From assembly GCF_020829595.1 (NCBI RefSeq), contig NZ_JAIVFW010000009.1, positions 62,001 to 126,000 on the forward strand: 64,000 nucleotides of DNA, given 5' to 3'. This document shows, one piece after another, positions 46,271 to 54,057 of the stretch. Each line of letters opens with the position of its first letter. Position 1 is the first letter of the stretch. The DNA is from Nostoc sp. CHAB 5844 (GTDB lineage: Bacteria > Cyanobacteriota > Cyanobacteriia > Cyanobacteriales > Nostocaceae). Position numbers and translations under genes: made by a program. Under the pieces are notes generated by a model. It saw nothing but the letters and a program-made list of their open reading frames with translations. It was not told the origin of the DNA and searched no databases.

Positions 46271-47455
46271 ATGATGCAAGAATCAGAACAACATAATTTA
46301 GCTGTAAATAACATAGAAGAAACTAAAGCAGAGTTAGAGAAAATCAATAATGAGGAGTTGAAGGAACTAATAAATTGTTTTGAAAAACTCTACAAAATCT
46401 CAGATCCAATTTATAGAGAATATGAGTTATGTCGTATAAGTCAAAAGTATAATCTTCCACTTGAAAGCTCTCGAATATTATTCACTAATTACTGTAATAA
46501 ACAAGTAGAAACAGAGGCGCTACGGTCTTGGCTACTATCACCAGTTGTACAATTTAAACAACGAATTGAGCCATTAACTCGTCTTATGGCTTCCTTAGGC
46601 AGTTTGTCAGTTTTAGTAGGCGTTATAACTTTTGTTTATGAAATTCCCCAACGCCAAGAACAAAAGGCAGCAGAGATAGAAAAGGCAAATTATGAAGCTT
46701 GGGGAATTATTAATGCCCATGAGGGTAAAAAAGCCAGTGGTGGTAGAATCAGTGCGCTGCAAAACTTGAATAAACGTAAAGTTGATTTGTCTGGAGTAAA
46801 AGTTACGAATGCTTTGTTAACTAAAATAAATTTGGCAGGAGCTAACTTATTTAACTCTGACTTTTCTTATGCTAATTTGACAACTGCTAACTTAAATCAT
46901 GCTGAACTATCTTATGCCAACTTTCTTGCATCTCAACTTTCAGGTATACACATGAAGAAAGCTAATCTCTCTAGCGCAGATTTATTTGGCTCTGATTTAA
47001 AAAATGCTGATTTAACTGGTGCTAACTTGATGAGTGCTAACTTAATTTCTGTTGATTTAAGAGGTGCAAAGTTACAAGACACTCAATTACAAAAAGCTAT
47101 CTACGATTATAGAACTATTTTTCCTGCGGACTTTAGTCCTCAAGAGCGAGGTATGCGTAAGGTTGAAGAAAAAGCTGATTTAAGTGGCCTTGACTTACGT
47201 GAATTTAACTTATCTCAATACAATTTAAAAGATACTAATTTAGCTGGCACTATGCTATATAACGTTAATTTTAAAGGGACTATTCTCACAGGTGCTAATT
47301 TTAAAGGTGCAATTATAAATGGTGCTGATTTTCGAGGTTCTACTGGTTTAACATTGGGTCAGATTAAAGAAGCTATTGGTTGGGAATCTGCTAAGTATGA
47401 CAAAAGTTTTAACCAACAGCTTGGCATAGTATCAGAATTAGAAGATCGCAAATAG
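46271..47455 (+). CDS. Membrane-anchored pentapeptide repeat protein
   Basis: From the ATG at 46271 the protein has about 394 residues. The N-terminal 110 are soluble and charged, followed by one membrane helix (LMASLGSLSVLVGVITFVYEI). Two blocks of pentapeptide repeats follow (LAGANLFNSDFSYANLTTAN, then DLSGLDLREFNLSQYNLKD and GANFKGAIINGADF), which fold as a right-handed square beta helix. The block is split by a short linker with FPADFSPQERGM. The function is unknown; such proteins are abundant in cyanobacteria. Confidence 0.88.
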   Translation: MMQESEQHNLAVNNIEETKAELEKINNEELKELINCFEKLYKISDPIYREYELCRISQKYNLPLESSRILFTNYCNKQVETEALRSWLLSPVVQFKQRIEPLTRLMASLGSLSVLVGVITFVYEIPQRQEQKAAEIEKANYEAWGIINAHEGKKASGGRISALQNLNKRKVDLSGVKVTNALLTKINLAGANLFNSDFSYANLTTANLNHAELSYANFLASQLSGIHMKKANLSSADLFGSDLKNADLTGANLMSANLISVDLRGAKLQDTQLQKAIYDYRTIFPADFSPQERGMRKVEEKADLSGLDLREFNLSQYNLKDTNLAGTMLYNVNFKGTILTGANFKGAIINGADFRGSTGLTLGQIKEAIGWESAKYDKSFNQQLGIVSELEDRK

Positions 47456-47502
47456 CCTGATTAAGCGATAGGCTAAGACATAGCAAGCACAACAGTGTAA
47501 AA

Positions 47503-49302
47503 ATGCATATCTTTGCTAAATCCAAACAGGTTGTATTTACCCTCTTCTCTCTGGGAGTTCTCTGTTACAGCCAAGTTGCATCAGCCACTACCACTTTACC
47601 CTTACGCAGCAAAAAGGGAATAGTAGTATCTGCTCATCCCTTGGCTAGTGAGGCGGGACTAACAATGTTACGCCAGGGTGGTAACGCTATGGATGCAGCA
47701 GTAGCTACAACTTTTGCGATATCTGTAGTTGAGCCTTTCTCTGCCGGAATTGGTGGCGGTGGATTTTTGCTGCTGCATTCTGAGAAAACTGGCGAAATCA
47801 AAGCTTTGGATTTTCGGGAACGCGCACCTATTAAAGCTACAAGAAATATGTATTTAGATGCACAAGGAAAGGTGCGTCCGAATGCAAGTGTGAATGGTTA
47901 TTTGGCGGTGGCGACACCAGGAACAGTGGCGGGAATGTATGAGGTGCATCGCCGTTATGGTAAGTTGCCGTGGAAAGAAGTTGTTAAACCTGCGATCGCT
48001 CTGGCTAAAAATGGCTTTATCCTGAGTAATCAATTAACTTGGCGATCAATTCAAATTTACGAAAACCGCAAGCCAGTAATTCTCCAGAATTCAGCCGCTA
48101 GTGCTATATTTACCCGAAATGGCGAATTTTATCAGCCTGGAGAAAGATTAGTCCAACGTGATTTAGGACACACTTTAGAAAGCATTGCCGAGAATCCTCA
48201 AAGTTTTTATACTGGCAAAATTGCCCGTGCGATCGCTTCAGATATGGCACAAAATGGTGGTCTAATTACACTAGACGACCTGAAGACATACAAACCCATC
48301 TGGAGAAATCCTCTTTGCGGTAGTTTTCGTCAAGCTAAAGTTTGTTCAATGCCACCACCATCATCGGGTGGCGTTCATCTATTGCAGATCTTGAATATTC
48401 TCGGTGACACTGATTTGCAAGCTTGGGGATGGCATCATCCAAATGCTTTACATTTAATGACGGAAGCGATGAAGATTGCCTATGCAGATCGCTCACAATA
48501 TTTAGGTGATCCTGATTTTGTCAAAGTGCCTGTACAAGCGCTAATCAGCATAGGTTACGCCAAACAGCGCCGTCAAGAAATTAATTTAGATGTGGCGAAA
48601 CCTGCAACCCAAATCAAGCCAGTAGCGCCAGAAACACTCAGACGTTTTGGCCAAGTCAGGAATCAAATCGTCCCCTTACCTCACAAATTATTAAAACTGC
48701 AAGCCACTCGCTATGAATCTCCAGAAACCAGCCATCTTTGCGTTGTGGATGAACAACGCAACGCTGTCAGCCTGACTTTCACAATTAATCTTGGTTTTGG
48801 TGCTGGTGTGGTGACACCAGGAACAGGAATTTTACTCAACAACGAGATGGATGATTTTGCAACTGCACCTGGAGTACCTAACGCCTTTGGCTTAGTTGGT
48901 AATGAAGCGAATGCGATCGCACCTCGAAAAACTCCACTGTCCAGTATGACTCCGACAATCGTGACAGAAAATAATCATCTCCGTCTGGCAGTAGGGGCCC
49001 CTGGTGGTAGCACAATTATCACTCAGGTGTTGCAAGTGATTCTCAATGTGCTGGAATACAATATGGACGTTGGTGCAGCTGTCTCCGTACCACGCATACA
49101 TGATCAGTGGCTTCCTGATGAGTTGCGTGTCGAACCTTGGGGTTTGGATACTTTAACTTTGCAAGACTTACGCCGCCGTGGACACAACATCAAGGAAGAA
49201 AAAGCGCCTTGGGGTAATGCTAACGCGATCGCAGTTCAAGCAGATGGCAGCCTAGAAGCAGCGGCCGATCCTCGCGGTGAAGGTTCGCCTAGAGGCTGGT
49301 AG
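47503..49302 (+). CDS. ggt: Gamma-glutamyltransferase
   Basis: A 599-residue periplasmic enzyme that hydrolyses or transfers the gamma-glutamyl group of glutathione. A signal peptide ends near SQVASA. The start of the mature part is SKKGIVVSAHPLASEAGLTM, and PFSAGIGGGGFLLLH is the family hallmark. The autocleavage site and nucleophile is T409 in PETSHLCVVD, and PLSSMTPTIV and GAPGGSTIITQV complete the active site. It lies two genes downstream of the phytochelatin synthase homologue, another glutathione-processing enzyme. Confidence 0.95.
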   Translation: MHIFAKSKQVVFTLFSLGVLCYSQVASATTTLPLRSKKGIVVSAHPLASEAGLTMLRQGGNAMDAAVATTFAISVVEPFSAGIGGGGFLLLHSEKTGEIKALDFRERAPIKATRNMYLDAQGKVRPNASVNGYLAVATPGTVAGMYEVHRRYGKLPWKEVVKPAIALAKNGFILSNQLTWRSIQIYENRKPVILQNSAASAIFTRNGEFYQPGERLVQRDLGHTLESIAENPQSFYTGKIARAIASDMAQNGGLITLDDLKTYKPIWRNPLCGSFRQAKVCSMPPPSSGGVHLLQILNILGDTDLQAWGWHHPNALHLMTEAMKIAYADRSQYLGDPDFVKVPVQALISIGYAKQRRQEINLDVAKPATQIKPVAPETLRRFGQVRNQIVPLPHKLLKLQATRYESPETSHLCVVDEQRNAVSLTFTINLGFGAGVVTPGTGILLNNEMDDFATAPGVPNAFGLVGNEANAIAPRKTPLSSMTPTIVTENNHLRLAVGAPGGSTIITQVLQVILNVLEYNMDVGAAVSVPRIHDQWLPDELRVEPWGLDTLTLQDLRRRGHNIKEEKAPWGNANAIAVQADGSLEAAADPRGEGSPRGW

Positions 49303-49351
49303 ACACAACACTGCCGTTTTTAGAGAGTTTTAATAAATTATCTAATTGCAA

Positions 49352-49615
49352 CTATTGGTTTTGGATCATTGACTCTGAGTATTGAACTTGAGTACCAAAC
49401 TCATTGGCTCTAGCGCTGGGTACTAATGTCCAGCCTGCTTTCAGCAGTTTTTGATAGGTTGCCCAACCTTTAGAGCCACCGGGAATTTGATAATCAGGAA
49501 CCGCAAATTGCGGATAAGCTGTGTAAGGTCGCCAACTTTTATTTGCCTCAACTTGCAAATACAAAATTTTCTCACTGTCGCCAGAATTAGATAACCAGCA
49601 CATTTGTCGATGCAT
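49352..49615 (-). CDS. Conserved small protein of unknown function
   Basis: An 87-residue soluble protein. It begins MHRQMCWLSNSGDSEKILYL and contains WRPYTAYPQFAVPDYQIPGG and KAGWTLVPSARANEFG. I do not recognise it. The gene has a promoter-length gap upstream and no close partner. Its codon use resembles its neighbours, and ribosome binding is plausible (AAGGAG before the ATG, on the minus strand). Confidence 0.65.
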   Translation of the reverse strand: MHRQMCWLSNSGDSEKILYLQVEANKSWRPYTAYPQFAVPDYQIPGGSKGWATYQKLLKAGWTLVPSARANEFGTQVQYSESMIQNQ

Positions 49616-50162
49616 GGTAAACTCCTTAGTGTTTAGCTAAATGCATAATTGCAGACTTTTGTCAAGCACAGCATCACCCTTACGGGATAATTTTTTGTTT
49701 CCCTAGTATGTGTCCATTTATCTACAAATTGGTTTAGTAAAATTACGCAAGCCAATAGATAGATTTTCTAGACCATTTTTTAGGATGCAGTACTACAAAA
49801 TCACTCCATTCCCAAGTTTTGACACTTTTTAAAAGTCCCAGTTATTGGAGATTTTAGACTAAAAAGCTGTTGATTACTCAATATCGTTGACTCCGTGACT
49901 GGTAATGGTTCTAAATCGCTTACAAGCAAAATAACATGATGCCTCTCAGCGATACTTCGCTAGTAATGAGGGCAAGATTTTTCTCATCGTATCTGCGGTT
50001 TTTGCTAATGTATGTAACAAGAGTTACTTTTTTGGCAGATAGCAGCATAACGAATAATTTGTTTTGCTAGTTACACCAGTAAAATTTTCTTATCTTTCAA
50101 TACTGAATCTGCTCAAAAAAATATTTTGAGTTGAACAATTAAATACTGATGAGCGATGATAT
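49616..50162. other. Intergenic region, nothing recognised
   Basis: 547 bp without an open frame that looks like protein. It contains a TCTCAGCGATACTTCGC stretch near 49945 that could be worn repeat DNA, but I cannot support any feature. The promoter of the 49352-49615 gene should be at the left end. Confidence 0.5.
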
Positions 50163-50759
50163 TCACAGTGATGGGACATAAAACTTATCACCGATAATTC
50201 CGCGAATTTCCTTGACTATTTCTAAGTAGTCAGAATCAGACAAAACTGGTGTTGCAGCTTCGATGTTAATTGGTTGCGCTAAATCAATCCATGACTTGCA
50301 ACCACCGTATTGCGAAAGATATGGTATTTCTTGCACTTCGGGTAGTTTATAAGTTCGTAGCAGCAGAACATACAACGGCTGACGCGGTTTCCATTTCAGG
50401 CGATCGCTAATAAAATGTTCATTCCAGATATGAAAGGGGAGTAAAGCGTTAACAGTAGACTCCTCACTAATTGGCAAAATATCTGTGATTGCAGCCCAAC
50501 TGCCGATGCGAATCGTGTCTGGATGCCAACCAGGAGTTACTGGACAGACGAGTTCGGCATATTCTGATTTTAGCAGAAACGGCTGTTGATGTTCGTAAGT
50601 TGGGTAAAGTAAAACCTGCTCATGGGCAACTTGGAAACGTCCGTTTTTCTCATGAATACCGCCTTTACGCAGCAACATGATTGTTTTGCTACTTTCCAAG
50701 GCATTTATCGCCACAGACCATTCTTTGAGAGCATTTATCGTAGTTAATTCCATCAGCAT
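50163..50759 (-). CDS. DUF1802 family protein
   Basis: A 198-residue protein matching the DUF1802 pattern: ALKEWSVAINALESSKTIMLLRKGGI at the start, then FQVAHEQVLLYPTYEHQQP, and later PLYVLLLRTYKLPEVQEI and YGGCKSWIDL. The first two ATG codons (50759 and 50753) are both possible starts. The function is unknown. No partner gene is adjacent. Confidence 0.85.
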   Translation of the reverse strand: MLMELTTINALKEWSVAINALESSKTIMLLRKGGIHEKNGRFQVAHEQVLLYPTYEHQQPFLLKSEYAELVCPVTPGWHPDTIRIGSWAAITDILPISEESTVNALLPFHIWNEHFISDRLKWKPRQPLYVLLLRTYKLPEVQEIPYLSQYGGCKSWIDLAQPINIEAATPVLSDSDYLEIVKEIRGIIGDKFYVPSL

Positions 50760-50838
50760 CTACTGTAACTCTGATTTAATTTCAACCTAAGACAGTTAAA
50801 GTATGAAACTATCCGGGGAAATGAATTAGAAACGCATC

Positions 50839-50988
50839 ATGGAAAAGCGAAAATTAGGTACATCTGCCGTATATCTAGCTCTAACGAGATCCTCAACTTT
50901 TCAAAAAAGTCGAGGATCTAAAGCTTTAGCTAAACAACTAACAATAAAGATTGCAGAAGTAAACAAAATATCAACTTTAGTAAACTAG
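50839..50988 (+). pseudogene. Possible aldo-keto reductase N-terminal remnant fused to a palindrome
   Basis: ATG at 50839 opens MEKRKLGTSAVYL, which looks like the opening of aldo/keto reductases (usually M-x-KRxLGxSxVxVS). After 15 codons the frame enters a dispersed palindrome (50887-50919) and runs on as unrelated sequence to TAG at 50986. Such a short match could be chance. Confidence 0.4.
50887..50919. repeat. Imperfect 15-bp palindrome related to the one at 30288
   Basis: AGATCCTCAACTTTT and AAAAGTCGAGGATCT pair with one mismatch. The same AGATCC...GGATCT family, with a different middle, forms the perfect palindrome at 30288-30320. Confidence 0.75.
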
Positions 50989-51277
50989 TGGTTGCTGAAC
51001 CCTAAGTGAGTGCTAAATTGAATATCAAGACATCAAACAGAGTAAAACTAAACCCAAAGGGCAAATGACTATGATGTCTCCCGTCACCAGCCCAAGCAAA
51101 TATTCAGCATACCTCTAATTAAAAGTGGCAAAAGCCGACGAATCCACAAGGCAAAGCCAAATCCCAAAGCGGAAAAACAAAAATTGCTGAAGTTGCTAGT
51201 TGTTAAGTCCACCTTAGTTGTTTACTTTCTCGATTATTTAGCTAAGTTTAAAAATTTGAAACCTGTGAATTCCCAAT

Positions 51278-51301
51278 AACCTGGTCATCGTTGACCAGGT
51301 T
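51278..51301 (+). terminator. Terminator-like hairpin with no gene before it
   Basis: AACCTGGTCA and TGACCAGGTT form a perfect 10-bp stem around TCGT, followed by TGATGTTTTTATC. It ends 50 bp before the next gene start. No coding gene ends nearby on this strand, so it may terminate a small RNA or be an attenuator of the membrane-protein gene. Confidence 0.55.
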
Positions 51302-51351
51302 TTGATGTTTTTATCTATTAGACAGTAAGTTGATTTAAATTTTTTCAAAAA

Positions 51352-52908
51352 ATGTTAGCTAAAAAAGCAATTAATCGTATTTCGACTTTATTTTCAGATT
51401 TTCCTTGGTTGATTGTAATTATTTTTTCAATTCTCGGTTTGATAGGTATTCTCAATCATTCAATGTGGCGAGATGAACTAAACCCTTGGCTGATTGTTAG
51501 AGATAGCGAATCTTTTAGAGATTTAATTGCAAATATTAAATATGAAGGACATCCGGTTTTGTGGTATTTTGCTCTGGCATTTTTGATAAGAATAGCTGAC
51601 AATCCCTTGATTATGCAAATTTTTCATTTGAGTGTTACAATTACTGCGATCGCTATTTTTTACTTATATAGTCCTTTTAACTATAAACAAAAATTATTAT
51701 TTATATTTGGCTATTTTCCTTTGTATGAATATCTTTTAATTTCTCGAAATTATGCCTTTAGCCTGCTGTTTATATTTGCTTTTTGTGCATTGTTTCCATT
51801 TAGAAAAAAAACATATTTATATTTAGCTATCTTATTAGGCTTACTGGCAAATAGTAGTGCTTATGCGTTACTAGTATCATTTTCGTTATCATTGACTTTG
51901 CTAGTCGAATTTTGTTTTGATAGTGAGCATAGAAAGCAGTATTTCAACCAAAGCAAAAGATATGATTTGTTTGTAAGTATTGGAATTATTATATTTTCTT
52001 TGATATTGTCAGCTTATATTATTACTCCTCCAGGAGATAGCTATCTTCATGGAGGGTTAAAAGATGGCTGGACGATTCAATTAGATATACGCAATTTATT
52101 GAAAAGCATCAACAGATTGTTTGCTAGTTACTTTTTGATTGTTCCCCATAAAAAATGGTTAGATTCAATTGTTTGTGCTTTCATAGCTTTACTTGTATTT
52201 GTATTGACTTTATTTAAACTTTACAAAAAGCCTTTACCTTTCTTTTTTTACACTATAAGCAATTGTTTAATATTCGCATTTACATATTTAAGATTTACTG
52301 GTTATCCTCGTCATTTTGGGCATTTTTATTTAGTTTTTATAGCAGCTTTATGGCTAGAGAGTTATTGTGAGGAATCTACATTTTTAGTTAATAAAGTACC
52401 TATCCAACCAAAATTAGTTAAATTAGCTCAGAAATGGCATAATGTTGCTTTTATGTTAATTCTCTATGCTCAGTTAATCGCCGGAATATACGGATTTTCC
52501 AGAGATTTAATTATTCCATTTTCTGCCAGCAAAGAAACGGCTCATTACATTCAACAAAATCACTTCGAGAATGAAGTTATTGTGGCCAGTAGAGATGCAA
52601 ATATGGCTGCACTATCAGGTTATCTCAATCGAAAGTTCTACTATCCTGAACTGCAAAAAATGGGAAGCTTCACCCTATTTAAACAAGGTCGTCAAGGGGT
52701 TGATCAAGCTGAGATATTCAGACAAATTCATTCTTTATTAAAGAGTCAAGAAGTCAATCACAGAATTTTGTTGATTTTAAATAAAAAACATAATTTCAAT
52801 AGAAATGATTTGCAAATTGTTCCTATCAAAAATTTTAAGAGGGCTTGGGTTGATAGTGAACGATATTATCTTTATTGGGTAGACGAGGCAGTAAACAGTA
52901 AACAGTAA
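51352..52908 (+). CDS. Multi-spanning membrane protein, GT-C glycosyltransferase-like
   Basis: A 518-residue protein with about ten helices. After the first helix comes NHSMWRDELNPWLI with an Asp-Glu pair in the first outer loop, the position of the catalytic acid in GT-C glycosyltransferases, and then EGHPVLWYF as in related dolichyl-phosphate-sugar enzymes. The C-terminal 120 residues are soluble. The substrate is unknown. Codon use is AT-rich. No sugar-metabolism gene lies next to it. Confidence 0.8.
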   Translation: MLAKKAINRISTLFSDFPWLIVIIFSILGLIGILNHSMWRDELNPWLIVRDSESFRDLIANIKYEGHPVLWYFALAFLIRIADNPLIMQIFHLSVTITAIAIFYLYSPFNYKQKLLFIFGYFPLYEYLLISRNYAFSLLFIFAFCALFPFRKKTYLYLAILLGLLANSSAYALLVSFSLSLTLLVEFCFDSEHRKQYFNQSKRYDLFVSIGIIIFSLILSAYIITPPGDSYLHGGLKDGWTIQLDIRNLLKSINRLFASYFLIVPHKKWLDSIVCAFIALLVFVLTLFKLYKKPLPFFFYTISNCLIFAFTYLRFTGYPRHFGHFYLVFIAALWLESYCEESTFLVNKVPIQPKLVKLAQKWHNVAFMLILYAQLIAGIYGFSRDLIIPFSASKETAHYIQQNHFENEVIVASRDANMAALSGYLNRKFYYPELQKMGSFTLFKQGRQGVDQAEIFRQIHSLLKSQEVNHRILLILNKKHNFNRNDLQIVPIKNFKRAWVDSERYYLYWVDEAVNSKQ

Positions 52909-52979
52909 GCAATGCCAGAAATCCTAACGCACGGAAAGGATGGTGCGTTGCGCCGCGCGACAACATATCTTACACAAAT

Positions 52980-53007
52980 AACCCCTCTTCAGTTACGAGG
53001 AGGGGTT
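52980..53007. terminator. Bidirectional terminator between convergent genes
   Basis: AACCCCTC and GAGGGGTT form an 8-bp stem around a 12-base loop, with A-rich and T-rich flanks (AAATAA and AAAATTT). It lies between the membrane-protein gene (+) and the PRC-barrel gene (-). Confidence 0.75.
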
Positions 53008-53012
53008 AAAAT

Positions 53013-53999
53013 TTAATATCCGCCTTCTTCTTCGTATTCTGGTTGCCTTTCTTTGACTTTCTTAGGAATATTCACTGGTTTTGGCGCATCTTCCCAAGCA
53101 TCACTTTCTACATCATCGTCATAATCATCGTAATCTTCGGTGTAGGCTTTAGGTTCATATTTGGGCGGTTGTTGATATCTGTCTCGGCCTGTGGCTTCAC
53201 TCCAGTTATCTTCTTCTTCGTCTTCTTCGTAGCGGATAGACTCATACTGTCGCGCTCTCATGACTTCACGCCGTGGTCTTTCTTCTTCTACTTCTACGTA
53301 GTCTTCGTTCCATTCTTCTTCTCGCGCTACGGGTTCGGGGGTGCGAACTTTTGGCTTGGGTGGCTGTAATGGCGTTCCGCTAGGTAGCTGATTTCCAGGT
53401 GCAACTGTGCGCGGTGCAGAATAGCCATATTCCTCTTCTGCATCTCGTTCCCAAGGTGGTTTACCGATACCTAAACGCTCCAGCACACCTACTGTTAATT
53501 GCGTTGTGCGTTCTTCGGCTCCTTCAAATACAATTAATCTGCTGGGGCCAGTGCTAACAATTTCCTCTATTGAAATCTCGTAAGTGCTGAGAAATTGGTC
53601 GGGGATTTGCGGTACTCCCAAAGAAGCAATAATTATCGAGTGCAACTTACCTGATATGCCATCAAACTTAAAGCCCCGCACTCTACCTAAGACTTCACCT
53701 GTTTCTGTAATTACTTCCCAGTTAATCAGATTACTGAAAGCTTCAATTTCAATATCTTCTATGACATCTTCGTTATCAACCAGGATGGCATCACCAATTT
53801 GGTTGATACTGCTGAGGTACATATAGCGTGGCAATCCAGAGATAGAGATCAGGCTGTCTCGTAAACCAAGAGCCACAACCTCTCTTTGATCGATATCAAC
53901 CCAGATTTGATTCACAATCCCTAGCCGCTTGGCGTTGTCGCGGGTAATCACCTGAGTATTTAATAAGTCGGAACGCCTAATTATCTGTTCAGAGGTCAT
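53013..53999 (-). CDS. PRC-barrel domain protein with an acidic tail
   Basis: Residues 1-80 and 85-165 look like two PRC-barrel beta domains: IRRSDLLNTQVITRDNAKRLG, VWVDIDQREVVALGL-like strands, and WEVITETGEVLGRVRGFKFD. The rest (about 180-328) is low-complexity, rich in Glu, Asp, Tyr, Arg and Pro, and probably disordered. PRC barrels act in photosynthetic assembly or RNA processing (RimM); the role here is unknown. It is the gene next to smc on the same strand, 59 bp away. Confidence 0.85.
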   Translation of the reverse strand: MTSEQIIRRSDLLNTQVITRDNAKRLGIVNQIWVDIDQREVVALGLRDSLISISGLPRYMYLSSINQIGDAILVDNEDVIEDIEIEAFSNLINWEVITETGEVLGRVRGFKFDGISGKLHSIIIASLGVPQIPDQFLSTYEISIEEIVSTGPSRLIVFEGAEERTTQLTVGVLERLGIGKPPWERDAEEEYGYSAPRTVAPGNQLPSGTPLQPPKPKVRTPEPVAREEEWNEDYVEVEEERPRREVMRARQYESIRYEEDEEEDNWSEATGRDRYQQPPKYEPKAYTEDYDDYDDDVESDAWEDAPKPVNIPKKVKERQPEYEEEGGY

Positions 54000-54057
54000 T
54001 CTATACCGAGTCCTGATCTCGAATCCGGTTTATCTATACACTATTATTAACAAACAT

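Larger units (their letters stand above)
50760..51351. other. 592-bp gap with an aldo-keto reductase-like scrap, a palindrome and a terminator-like hairpin
   Basis: The scrap (50839-50988) and the two hairpins are described separately. Between 51000 and 51240 there is DNA with moderate coding look in several frames (for example KPTNPQGKAKSQSGKTKIAE near 51130), but no frame has a credible start and I cannot support a gene. Confidence 0.45.

Noticed and set aside
53043-53369. 108-codon hydrophobic plus-strand frame
   Set aside because: It is the antisense of the acidic, low-complexity tail of the PRC-barrel protein.
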